NCBI GenBank assembly: GCA_033063855.1
Contig: CP093830.1
Location: 15,004,854-15,068,853, forward strand
Source: Smittia aterrima
Taxonomy: Eukaryota; Arthropoda; Insecta; Diptera; Chironomidae
DNA length: 64,000 nt
Reading direction: 5' to 3'
Position 1 is the stretch's first letter, and each line of letters begins with the position of its first letter. Below the pieces are notes generated by a model, which saw only the letters and a program-made list of their open reading frames with translations, had not been told where the DNA came from and made no database searches. The translations under genes and the position numbers were made by a program. This document shows positions 34,011 to 46,119 of the stretch, in pieces.

Positions 34011-35990
34011 TACAACAGATTTGGGTTAATTAACAAATATTGTAACATGAATCTTTCATTATCATTAAAAATATTTTTCATTGAGAAACTGACAATTTTT
34101 TTAATTGAAAATAATTACGTATAATCTCAGAAAGTTGAGATAATCTAAGATCATTAACCTACAATAATCTTAAAACAAAGCAGCCTAGTCTCATGAGAAA
34201 TAATTCAGAGAGAAGCTTCACATGGTTTGAACACATTTTCATTCCGTTTATGAGAGAGAGAGACTCATCGTTACGCTCCTCAGTTGGCATGAGGATGCCG
34301 TGTGTTGGAAGGTTGAATCATGCGCAGCGACAGCAAGTTCATCAAAATTTTCATCAATGAGAGGAAGAAAAAGTTCCTCGAGCTAGTTCGATTTTGCATC
34401 TCGTAATAATATAAAGTGGAAGATTCAACTCAATTTTTCAATTCAAATTTTTATTGAAGTTTCATTGAAAAACTTTCTAAAATAATTGTTTTCAACGTTT
34501 CACCTTCGCTTGAAGTGATTAAAACATTCAAAACTTGTTAGAACTACATTCAGAAGTGAATTATATCGTGAAGAGCTTTCATATTAGTTATATAATGTGA
34601 GAGTTGTCGGAGAAGAGGAAACTTTTCGGTGTTTGGTGTCTGGGAAAGCAAAAAGAAAAAGGCGAAAAATGAATTAGGCAGAAGCCATTGCGAAAATAAG
34701 TTGAAATGTTAGTTTTTCTCGGGAATATGTGTCAGCAACCGCTTGTCAGCCATCAAACCTCATCTATTTTCATTAAAATTTGGAGATTTTCTTGTTAAAA
34801 AAAATTATAGGAAGAAAGGTAATTGAAAGTCAACGAGGAAGAAATAAAATTTCTGGAAGTTTAAAGTTCAAATCCAAGAGACAAATTTTGATTAAATCTC
34901 TCTCACCATATTTGCTAGGATTTTTGAACATTTAATCAACATCGTATGAACGAAAATTGATTCGGAAATATCGAGCTCAGATTGTGTTTGTTTTGCATCT
35001 ACAAACTTTCGGCTCAAGGTTGAATAGAAAATATTTTGTTTTCCGGACAGACGCAAAAAAAGACAATGATTGTAACCAGAATTTATTGCGATCTATTGCG
35101 TATGTTTGTGACTACTCACAGGCAAGGACGCGTGAGTGAAGTTGTATTTCGGTTCTAGCTTTCATCAAACGTCTTTTGAAAGCTCTCGATGCGAAATATT
35201 TACTTGCGTAAGCAAAAAATTTATTACCGCTTCTCTCATACAACTTCGCATGATCTAAAAAAAGCTCCACAAACAAAAGATTCGTAAACTTTTTGTTCAA
35301 ACGACAACCAAGCTTCATTGAATAGCAGCACGAAGGCATTTGTCAAGAACTCTTAAAGTTAAGATTTTTACTTTCTTTTGAAAAATAAAACCTTTAAAAT
35401 TTAAACAGATCAAGTACCTGTCATTTAAGTTAATTGACATTAACTTCTCCTAGAAGAAAATAATTCCTCCTTTTAAATAATTATTCATGAAGTTCGCAAT
35501 GGTAACCCTGGAAATTTAATGATTTCGAAAGGTTCGCTTTCCTGGCTCTGATTGCTTTCAATCATTTAGTGAAGTCGTAAATTTATCATTTTGCGGTTAA
35601 CCATCTGAACTTCTCGAAACCTTTCATAGCTCCACGTAAACTCGTCTATCATAATTTTAATCTCAAAGTTCTGAGTCAAGTTTAAGCGATCAGTTAACAA
35701 GCAATTTGAGGAAACTTTTCACAACAAATTTATGCAAACTCCTTTCAAGATATTGTTTGCTTGCTCTCGTACATATCAAAAGTTCAGAAAGCAAACCCAC
35801 AATGAAAAATGTTAAACAAGCTCGTTTGGAAACAAGGCGCTTCTGTTTTCATATGTGATAAAGACAACTGACCATGTGGATAAGCTCGCCCTTTTCTTGT
35901 ACATTGTTTTTCATCTTTTGGCCTCATAAGCATTTTTCCCCAAAGCATTTTTAAGAATTCTTCAAACGTATTTCTTTATTGCAGATTTAA
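34011..35990. other. Intergenic and GABA-B-R2 5' UTR region
   Basis: No coding sequence seen. The kinase 3' UTR begins here. A consensus acceptor (tttctttattgcag) ends at 35984, six bases before the GABA-B-R2 ATG, so a non-coding exon and promoter lie upstream, unresolved. Confidence 0.45.
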
Positions 35991-38900
35991 ATGATGATGA
36001 CGACCGTGGGCAAGTTGAATTATTCATGTGGAATCCCAGCTATGAGGCTGATGTTACTGCTCACATCACTGTTGCTTGCATGTCAAGTAATTGATTGCCA
36101 ACGTCCAAGTTCTGGAGGTCGAATGGATGTTTACATCGCGGGATTTTTTCCGTACGGTGACCGCGTTGAAAACTCTGATATTGGACGTGGAGTTATGCCT
36201 AGCGTTAAATTAGCTTTGGATCATGTCAACGAGCATAATACGATATTACGAAACTATCGACTGCACATGTGGTGGAATGACACGGAGTGCAATGCAGCAG
36301 TTGGCGTCAAATCGTTCTTCGACATGATGCACAGCGGACCACCCAAGATGATGCTGTTTGGAGCAGCTTGTACACATGTCACAGATCCAATCGCCAAAGC
36401 ATCGAAGCATTGGCATCTTACACAACTATCATACGCCGATATGCATCCAATGTTTACGAAAGATGGTTTTCCAAATTTCTTTCGTGTCGTTCCCAGTGAA
36501 AATGCTTTTAATGCTCCACGACTTGCGCTGCTGAAGGAATTTAATTGGACGCGTGTCGGAACGGTTTATCAGAATGAGCCACGCTATGCGCTTCCACACA
36601 ATCACATGGTCGCCGATCTTGACTCGATGGGACTCGACGTTGTTGAAACGCAAAGCTTCGCTACTGACGTAAAGGAATCTCTGGAAAAGCTACGCGAAAA
36701 GGACGTTAGAATAATTCTGGGCAATTTCAATGAGTTGTGGGCGCGCAGGGTGTTCTGCGAAGCATTCAGGTAAATGTCAAGATAATTGCGAACACGAAGA
36801 TGTTAAAATTTAATTAGCGTTATCGCTAAACGAGACTTCATCTCTCTAACCTTCCATTGCTCTTTTTCTTTCCATTATTTCGTCGTTAATGAACCTCGTT
36901 CATGTCATTGAAATAAAAAACACATCAACAATTAAGGCTTGAAATGTACGGTCGAGCGTACCAGTGGCTGATAATGGGTCCGTCGCGAAAGGAATGGTGG
37001 AATGTGAGCGACACTGATTGCACGATTGAAGAGTTGAAAACAGCTCTCGAATTCACAATCACCACGGATTTATTACCACTCTCGTAAGTTTCTCTTTTAA
37101 TAATTATGTCAGTTCAGTGTCTTGAAGAGTTCTCAATAAAACTCGATTTCTTTTACAAGCTATCTCTGACATTTCACAAGATTAATTCGAAATATTTTTT
37201 TTTTCGCTATAGCACTTCTGGTGATATTACAGTATCTGGAACGGTAAGCTTGATTGTCAATCTTGAAAAAAAAATCTGATTTCATGAAATATTTTCGATA
37301 GACTGCGGATGAATATTTAAAGGAATATAACAGACGTCGAGGGAATGAATATTCGCGCTTCCACGGCTATACATACGATGGAATCTGGGCGGTAGCATTG
37401 GCAATTCAATATGTCTCGCAGAAGAAGGATCAATTCCTGCAAAACTTCCAGTATCGAGCAAAGGAATGGGAAACGATCTTCCTCGAAGCTTTGACCAACA
37501 CAAGTTTCGAGGGCGTCACCGGACCCGTTCGATTCTACAACAACGAAAGGAGAGCGAGTTTCTCACTGAATCAATTTCAGAATGGAAATGAGGTCAAAGT
37601 TGGTGAATATAGTTCATTGCAATCTCATCTTGATTTGACACGTGGCGAGCCATTGAAATGGGTAAAATTTGATTTCTCAATTACCATCAACGAAAAGAAA
37701 ATCTTTTCATAAAAATTTCAGGTCGGACGATCTCCCCCTAAAGACCGAACATTGAGAATTGTGGAACATGCTCAAGTGAATCTCACAATATATTTGATTC
37801 TCGCTAGCTGCTCGGTTCTCGGGATTGTCCTTGCGATAAGCTTTTTAATCGTGAACATAAAATTCAGGAATCAACGATACATTAAAATGTCGAGTCCACA
37901 TCTCAACAATTTGATCATTATCGGCTGCATGTTGACATACTTGAGTGTCGTCTTTCTTGGTATGGACAGTGGACTGAGTTCTGTAACTGCCTTTCCCTAC
38001 ATCTGTACAGCTCGAGCTTGGCTTTTGATGGCTGGTTTCTCACTTGCCTTCGGCGCAATGTTTTCAAAAACCTGGCGAGTTCATTCAATATTCACTGACT
38101 TGAAACTCAATAAAAAGGTCATCAAGGATTATCAACTTTTCATTGTCGTGGGTGTATTACTTGCCATCGACATTGCAATCATGTTGACTTGGCAAATCGC
38201 TGATCCTTTCTACAGAGAAACGAAACAGATGGAACCATTCGTAAGAATATAAACTTCTTATTACTTACAGTAAATGTCTCATTGTCTTTATGCTTTTAAG
38301 GCGCATCCACATCTTGAAGACGTAATAATAGTTCGAGAGAATGAGTATTGTCAGTCTGAGCAAATGAATATTTTCGTTGGAGTTATCTATGCCTATAAAG
38401 GAATGTTGTTAATCTTTGGAGCATTTTTGGCATGGGAAACTCGTAACGTTTCGATTCCGGCTCTGAATGATTCTAAGCACGTCGGCTTGTCGGTTTATAA
38501 CTGCGTTATCATGTGCGTCATGGGTGCTGCGATTGCTTTAGTGTTGTCGGATCAAAAGGATGCAGTCTTCATTCTCATCTCGATTTTCATAATTTTCTGT
38601 ACGACGGCAACTCTGATTTTGGTTTTCGTTCCTAAAGTGAGTGAACTAACTAGCAACTTGTTGTTCAACTTGTTAAAAAAAGTTTTATTTTTCGTTTTTT
38701 AGATCATTGAGCTCAAAAGAAATCCAAGTGGAGTCATTGACAAACGTGTTCGAGCGACACTTCGACCTATGTCGAAAGCTGAACGACGTGATTCAACTGC
38801 GTGTGAGTTGGAGCAGAAGCTACGAGATGTGAAGTCGAACAATTGTAGATTTAGAAAAGCTTTGATGGATCGTGAAGCTGAACTTCAAGCTTTAATAAGA

Positions 38901-40583
38901 AAGCTTGGCCAGGAAGCATCAAATTGGCTTGACGGTGGAAATAGCGAGTCCGAGCCAATTCTAAAAGATCAAGGACGATTATCAGTTGGACCCGTTAGAA
39001 AAGACTTGCCAAGTCAGACAGGTAGACTTTCACAACAATTCCCACCTTGTTCGAAGCTGTTGTTTATTATAATGAAAGTTTCCTCAGTTACAGAAGTGAC
39101 ATCAATCGGAAGCTTCGTGTCGAGTCATGAAGATTTTGATTACGGTCCTAACACGCCAGATGCAAAGTTAGTTAATATAATTTTGCTGGTCTCTTCGGAA
39201 AATATTTATGGAACAATTTTCTTTCAAGGAAAAAACGTGTCAGCATTCAAGGATCTCAAGAAAAAAACAAATTGAGTAACTCGATCTCACAAAGTAAAAT
39301 GAACACTGAGCCGAAGGTTGTATCAACACAGACAACAATTTCCTCAGCAATCGTCACAGCGGAAGTGAAGCCACAACAAGTGCAAGCGCATACACCAGAT
39401 CATAAAATGTATGTCGCCGAGATTAGAAAGGAACTAGCGGAAGCTTCAACAACGACGTGGTCACCGGGACACAATGGACACTTGCTGGTTAGTTTGAATT
39501 GTCCGAATCTCACTTAAACATTTCACTAAATTCGATTCTATTTCGCACTTAAGGATCAAGATGATTATCAAGCCGCTAACAATTTAACGAAATTCAATAC
39601 TCATATAAATTCAACATCGATGACTTTGTCGAACAGCGAATTAAATAATATTTGCCCACACGGTAAAGGAAGCTCAAAAAGTAAGTGAAAAACGAGAAGC
39701 GTTGTGCAAAGTGGCGGAAAAGGGTGTGTGAGCGTTAAATATCCGATGAAGTTGATATTTCTAACATGTTGCTTCAGAAATTTGAAGCCTTCTTCCATCG
39801 AATGATTGATGACTTATGTAATTAATTCGCACGTTGTATCCTTCTTATCCAATAGATCTCAACATGAGCGAGCAGCAACGACGACAAAGTATGGGAGCGG
39901 CCATGAAGAGCAATTTCGTTGTATCGCAAAGTGATTTATGGGACACTCAAACGTTGTCACACGCAAAGCAGCATTCGCGACACTCGCCGAGAAACCAACA
40001 AGCGCGTTGTCCTGATCACACGTATGTGAATGCTCCGCTTCAACAAGGACAAACAACTCCTTCATCATCTTTGGCAACAACACCGCAGCATGAATATCAC
40101 GAGAATGGATCGCCAGGAGCGATAAGTACCGGCAGTGGCAGTGGCGTTATGCAGCGAAGCGTTTCCGAGAAAAATCGAAAGCATCGTCATAAGCAAAAGG
40201 TTGCTGTATGTCAGAGTGAGACTGACAGTGAGCGTGAGCAGAGAATTGAAGCACAACTTTGTGCTCAGAACAGAAAGCTTGTAAAGTCACATCACTCTCA
40301 TCATCAATCAACGCCAAACGTGGCACCCGACAGCAATCAAAGTAGCGTTAAAACGCATAAGCATCGATCGAAGAGTCGAGATCATCATCATCATCACAGG
40401 TCATCTTCAACCATGTACGGCGCCTGTTCAGAATCCGAGCTGCTTGACAGTGACACTGCAATACTGCCGATCTTTAGGAAATTATTGACCGAAAAGGAAT
40501 CCAGATACAGAGCCAATAGAAGTGTTGTAGGCGCTAGTTGTCCCAATATATCTATTAAATGTGATATCGTTGAGTATTTGTAA
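35991..40583 (+). CDS. GABA-B-R2: Metabotropic GABA-B receptor subunit 2
   Basis: Eleven coding exons: 35991-36769, 36937-37083, 37213-37243, 37302-37661, 37722-38240, 38301-38636, 38703-39021, 39094-39166, 39229-39487, 39554-39680, 39856-40583; 1225 residues in frame. After a signal peptide (about 1-37) comes the bilobed extracellular domain (about 45-440), then seven TM segments (about 458-725), for example ASCSVLGIVLAISFLIV (TM1) and AYKGMLLIFGAFLAWETRNV (TM5). The ETRNVSIPALNDSKH block is shared with GABBR2. A coiled coil (ELEQKLRDVKSNNCRFRKAL) follows for pairing with subunit 1. The roughly 480-residue tail is Gln/His/Ser-rich and ends CPNISIKCDIVEYL. This subunit couples to Gi/o and does not itself bind GABA. 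Three ATGs in a row follow an in-frame stop, fixing the start. AATAAA at 41283 and 41323 are likely polyadenylation signals. Confidence 0.95.
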
Positions 40584-43500
40584 ATTAAACGAGTAGATAC
40601 CGTCATTCCTATCTACGTAGGAAATCATCTTTCACTTTAAAAACTGAAGCAAGCATGAAAAGATTCACAGTTCAAGCTACAGAAGAATCAAACGCTTTTG
40701 CTTCTTGACTTGCTCAACTCCGTAGGGAAAATTCTGCTACACAAGCTTCAATTATGCGCAACTAAGGGAAACCAGGATTTGAAAATAAGGAAATTTACGA
40801 AAAAAAAAAGGAAAACTCTAATCTTAATGAAACGAGCAATGTCACTTCAGTATTTTAAAATCTACAGTTTGTATTTACTTTCTAACTTTCTCGACGTTCA
40901 TTGAGTTTTAATCGATTTTAACGATCTCAACTCAATCAAGTCAAAAGTCAATTTTAAAACATTTTCTAAACACTCGATTGTGTCTTCCTTTTAAGTGAGG
41001 TTTGTTCAATAATTTTATAGCCACTTTAAAGCTGTAATTTATTAACAAACCTCTTCTTTCCTTTTTTTCCTAAAAATAATTTACTTATTTTTTCTCTGAT
41101 TAATCATCACATAAGAATGAATCTATGCGTCAATTATGACCAACAACTCGAGCTGAGTTACTAAAAAAATCTATGATTTTTAAGTCTCTAGTAATGAAAG
41201 TAATGCTACAACTTTAAAATTCAATTTCTAACTCAATGTTTTAGATAAATGTGTTAAAGTTTGTAAATAACTTGTATGAGAAAATAAAATTGAAGAAAAA
41301 TGTTTCAAGAACGAATAGGTTCAATAAAATTTTGCGAATTTAATTTTCAGGCTTTCACTGTTACACTCACGTTGTTTCGTATAAACGAAGCGGTTTCTTC
41401 TCATCTACTCGTGATCTCTCAAGAACGTAGTAGTTTGTGAGCTGTTCACAAAGCAAATTTATGTGAAAGCTTGAGAGGCCCGTCAAGTTATTCTCTTCTA
41501 CTCTTGTTTCATTCAAGATTCCATTATTCTATTGATATTAATCTGATAAATTGAAAGTAAGTGTAGCTTTATTTTAGTAGTTTGCTGTTTGTTGAGGGAA
41601 CCGAGATTGCAAAAAAATCTTCCCGCGGAAATTCTGTTATAAATTTTTGTACCAGAATACGAGTCAGGATCATGCGCTGAGAGGATATTGTTTGTTGTTT
41701 CATAGTACGAAAATCCACAATACTTTTCATACTTATTCAAGCCGCTCCCCAAGAAAAATCTTCAGTGAATCTAAAAAGGAGAAAAACATTTTTTATAACT
41801 CTTGTGTATGAAAAAAGTTACATAAATTTTTAGCTCAACTATAAGACTCGAGTTGTTAACTTTTCATAAAGTTTAATTAGTGGTTGTAAAGTGTTTTTTA
41901 AAGTAAAGTAAGCGAGGTGTCGTCTTTCAGTGAAAATTAAATTGAAAAACAGCAGAGCAGAGATCCATTTTCCACAAATTAGAAAATTTCTGAAACAAAG
42001 GGCAAGTTAATTGCTTTAAGGGCTTATGTGATTGTTCAAATGAAAAGCCTTCCAAGTAGAGGATTTCTAAAGATCCAGATATTATAGAAATAAAAGATAA
42101 AAAAAAACCTTCAAACTGGGTGGTGACATGAGTGAAAAATAATTCTTCACATCGAGTTATTTTTCTGCTTCAATTTTTCTCGCAAGCAGATGATGGAGAA
42201 AAGACACAGAAAATTGATATTATGTTAAATTTCGTTTCGGTGTCGAGAGGCAAGCGAAAAAAGAAAGTGGAACAATGGTTGGTGCACAAAAATTTATCAT
42301 GCATCCGACGCTGATTCAACAAAGAGGGAGAAAAAGAGAGAAAAGGCGGAATGGCCTGATTCTGATTATCAATTATAACAAATGGCTTAGTTTTAGCTAA
42401 GAAAGTTTCTTTGAGAACGAAGCTCATTCAAGATTTTGTTTAGGTTAGCCAAGCTCTTAGTGACTCGTTAGCACTCAAAAATTTAATTGTGAGGCATGAA
42501 AAATTTGAAACTCTTTCTCGACAGATGCGAATCGTTTTTTACTCGCTGACCTTCAAATTAAAAGAAAAACTCTCAAAATTCCCTTCTCAGTCATTTATCG
42601 AGATTCAAAACCCTCGAATGTAAATAGAGAAATGATTTTCATTGTAGCCGTGAGAAAGTGGAGGACTGAGAATTCAAGGGGAGGGAAATCATACTGTCAC
42701 CACCCCATAAGATGATGCTCACATTTTATTTGAACTCTCAAAGTGTTTTGCTCGATTTCTCTTCGTTTCCGTCTGTTTCCTTTGCCATCATGGATAAACT
42801 TAATATTTTTTCCTTTTATCTTATCATTGCTCCACGCTGATAATAAGTGTGGAGCTGAATATTTTATTTCTAATCGTGCTTTTCGAATGAAATGTTGAAT
42901 TGATGCTTTACTTTCGCGCTTAACTAACACAAGTCTCTTCATTTCTTTTATTTAAATTGGAGGAAGTTTCTAAAAGAAGAATAAAAGTTTGCGGAGAAAG
43001 AGACAAGAATGTTTTGATGAGTCAAGCTTGTTTAGTCTTTAAGCCTCGAGCGATTGCTTCGCTTCTTGACTGTCAGGATACGAGCGGACTATTAAATGGA
43101 CTCGCAATGGGGCTTTGTGAGCATTAAGAAGTCAGAAGAAAAAAAAAAAAGAAATATTGTGACGTCATTATGAAAAATATTTACATGATTCTTGGCGAGC
43201 GCATCGCGATAAAACGAAAATATTTCCTCTTTGTTTTGCGGAAGTTTCGAAATGATTTGAGAGGAGGTGGAGAGAGAGTGAAGGATCCTTCACGTTTGGC
43301 GAGTGTGACGAGAAAGAAAAAACTTTCCTGTCGGTTCATTTAGTTGAACTTTTTCACAGCGATCCTTTCCTTTGCTTTTCCTCACCTTTTCACGTTCATT
43401 ATAATTTTCTTTCTCGCATCTGCAGAAATTGAAAATTGTTTAATTTGCCGTGAATAAAACTTTTTCAATTTCTCTCTCGAGTGAGGGAGATGGACATCTC

Positions 43501-44202
43501 AAAAAAAAACTTTTTATTTTCGGGTCTTAAAAGTTTTTCTTCGAAATCAAAAAGAATTTCTTAATCTCATTACTTGCGATTGAAGTCGTGAAGGAAATAA
43601 GGTAAATGGAAATATCTCTGCTCTGATGCTGACGAAAAGAATATTGTTTTGCATTGATCAATGTGCCAGAAAGTGTGGAAACCAAGCGACGACGACAACT
43701 GTGATTTGCAAAAGTCTTTGGCGATCAATAAATTCAACGAAATTTCACAGAATCGTGTCGACAATTGCACTTGAATTTAAATCGTCAATGTCTTTTGATG
43801 AATTTCATTTTGATTCTAGATAATCTGAATAGTAAAACAAACTGTCGATTGACCTTTCATCTCCATTTTTAAAAGAATCAAACAATCTTAACTTTGATAC
43901 AGCAGACGACAAACAGATTGATTGAGTAGCCGTAACTTAATAGGTCTTAAACGACTAAACTTACTAACCCGAACACTGTTCCTGTGTGACTACGTGTAGT
44001 TCAATTGATAAGAAGATTAAATTAATGTAGTTTTGTGTGAATGCGAACGAAAGCGATCAACAAGGAATAAAAGCTTTTCAACAGCGTGAACAACGCTTCT
44101 CGAGCAAAAACGTGTTTATGAATACCAATTAAACTAATCGGAGAATTATAATTCGAAGCAACGTCAAAATATTGAGCGGGTTGAAGCTAATTGTGAGCTG
44201 TC
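40584..44202. other. GABA-B-R2 3' UTR and intergenic sequence
   Basis: The GABA-B-R2 3' UTR probably runs to about 41350. Beyond it I see only short unrelated frames (41513-41752, 42170-42427, 42697-42942) without domains or good splice context. Confidence 0.45.
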
Positions 44203-44568
44203 ATGGTGAATATGATAAACAGCAATTTGTTCTATGACGGGTAAGTGCTTGAAAAGCTTCGTTGTAGTATCCATTTGTGCTGAATCTTAATAAAACTTCT
44301 TCTTGGTCCTTCAAACTGAACCTTACTACTTGAATTTTTGTAAAGAGGAACTTGAAGAGTTTCGAGTTCTTCAAAGGACGTGATTGAATTCCACTAAAGA
44401 ATAAGAATTTGATAATTTTTTAATTTACATGCAAATTAGATGCATATCGTTCGTTGAAGTTTTCAACTTGAATGAAACTTTTTCTGATGCTGTAACTTGT
44501 TTGTCACTTTTAGGCGCTGTGTTTCATGAAGTGCTAACTATGCTAACAAGTTAAAACGAAAAGATATG
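44203..44568 (+). other. 5' exons of the SOL-1-like gene (candidate)
   Basis: Two exons fit splice consensus. One ends at 44240 with a strong donor (GACGG|GTAAGT); the other is 44514-44568 (cacttttag acceptor, ATATG|GTGAGT donor). An ATG at 44203 in the first runs in frame into the exon at 45518 if the middle exon is skipped, adding the N-terminus MVNMINSNLFYDGAQD. Including the 55-base middle exon breaks that frame and leaves the ATG at 45528 as start. Two N-termini by alternative splicing are therefore possible. Inferred only. Confidence 0.4.
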
Positions 44569-45517
44569 GTGAGTGCAATTCTATAAATTTTGAAATTAAT
44601 TGACATTTTGGGGGCGACATATGGAGTGAACGAAATTATTTTAAGATGAAGGAGTAACTTCTTGAATTAAGGTTTTACGACTTTTGAGCTGGATTAGCAT
44701 ATTTGTGTTGTCAGTTAATGCCATCAATAACCTCGCTCCTCTTTCCTATTTTGATATCCTCTTTAAAGAGCGAGAGGAAAAACGCTTTTCATAACGAAAA
44801 TATCGTACTAGCTTAGTCAAAGCTTTTATCCAAGTTTCAGTTTAATATCCCGAAAGCTTTCTTGGAAAAAGTTTGGTAACGGATTTTAAACTGAAATCAA
44901 TAGAGTAAAGCATGATTTTTCAATTTCAAGCGCTTCAATAAATGTAACAATATCACGCTGATTAAAATTCGCTCTAAGAAGCATTATAACAACCCATTAA
45001 AAATTGAATTGTGTAATGATTATTGCTTCGCCAATCTGACGGTTCTTCCTTTAACCGAACACTCGAACGCGGTTGTACCTAAATTATGAAGAACATTCAT
45101 CCGCCGTGACGCTCATTCAATAGTAGCTTATCAAAAGAGAGAACTCGGTAAATAAATGGAAGTTAAGCTCATGAGGCTGGAAATAAATCCATTTATTTGT
45201 GGTCGTGTGTCGATGCTCAATAAAAACAAATAACAAGAATCTCTTCATGGCAATGAAAAATTATAAATTTTCATGCATCAGTGAATCAAATCCGAAAATC
45301 TTCTCTAAAAATAACTCGGAAAGAGGTTTTGTGCACTCACCAAGCGAATAAAAAACGGAAATTTTTGAGCTGCCGTTGTCATGTCTGGAAGATTTTATGT
45401 GATATGAGAATCTGATTCATCAAATGAGATTCGCACTCTTTATTTCAAGAGGATTGAAATTTCCTTTGATGAAGCTTAATGGATTTTACTAATGAGATTT
45501 TAAATATTTCATTGTAG

Positions 45518-46119
45518 GGCACAAGATATGGCCCCCAAAGAATCAATCAATCGACGATTTAGTAAAACTCAACCCGACAACATCTCATTTAAGAACAAGC
45601 GTCGGCGGAAACTCAAAGTGGAATGCAACGAAACGTCCTCGCACAATTTGCCATTGGTTGCTGCTGAACAAAATAAATTAAACGAAGCAAACAAAACTTA
45701 TAAATCGCCAAAGCATAGATGGAAGCTTAACACGAACAGCGGAAAAGACGAGGAGTCAATTTCCGATGCAAGTTGCATGACAAATACTCGTCCAGACGGC
45801 CAGTGCTTCCAGGAAAGAGTAAAACTCAACAGCTTGTCAAATCAACAACGAACAAACGATGAAGAATGTCACCAACTTGATGAAAGAAATGTTGAAAAGT
45901 GTAGGCACGAGCAGAATGGGCATCATTCGATTAACGCCATAAGTTCGTGCTCTCGTCAAAAAAGCCACATCCCTGACGTGCTAACACCAGAAACTAAAAA
46001 GCCACAACGACATGACTACGTCAACTGCCGAAAGTTTCGCGATTGGACGACCCCTAGCAACGTCAGGAAACTGTTGCCAATTTTTGTACTCGTTAATATG
46101 CTTCCATTTTTGTATGCAG
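45518..46119 (+). CDS. N-terminal exon with late signal sequence, probably the SOL-1-like gene
   Basis: Acceptor attgtag before 45518, ATG at 45528, donor GCAG|GTGAGT after 46119. It encodes 197 residues: about 175 polar, Lys/Arg/Asn/Ser-rich residues with no known domain, then a hydrophobic signal-like segment KLLPIFVLVNMLPFLYA at the very end. The donor phase (one base carried) fits the acceptor at 58598, giving LYA-VASNDA, a plausible cleavage site. A signal sequence this deep would be unusual; a start further downstream or a signal-anchor are alternatives. The join to the CUB exons over a 12.5-kb intron rests on phase and logic only. Confidence 0.55.

Noticed and set aside
41513..42942. 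Minus-strand frames downstream of GABA-B-R2
   Set aside because: The one I examined (41513-41752) lacks an ATG, and none shows a domain or an exon-like boundary.
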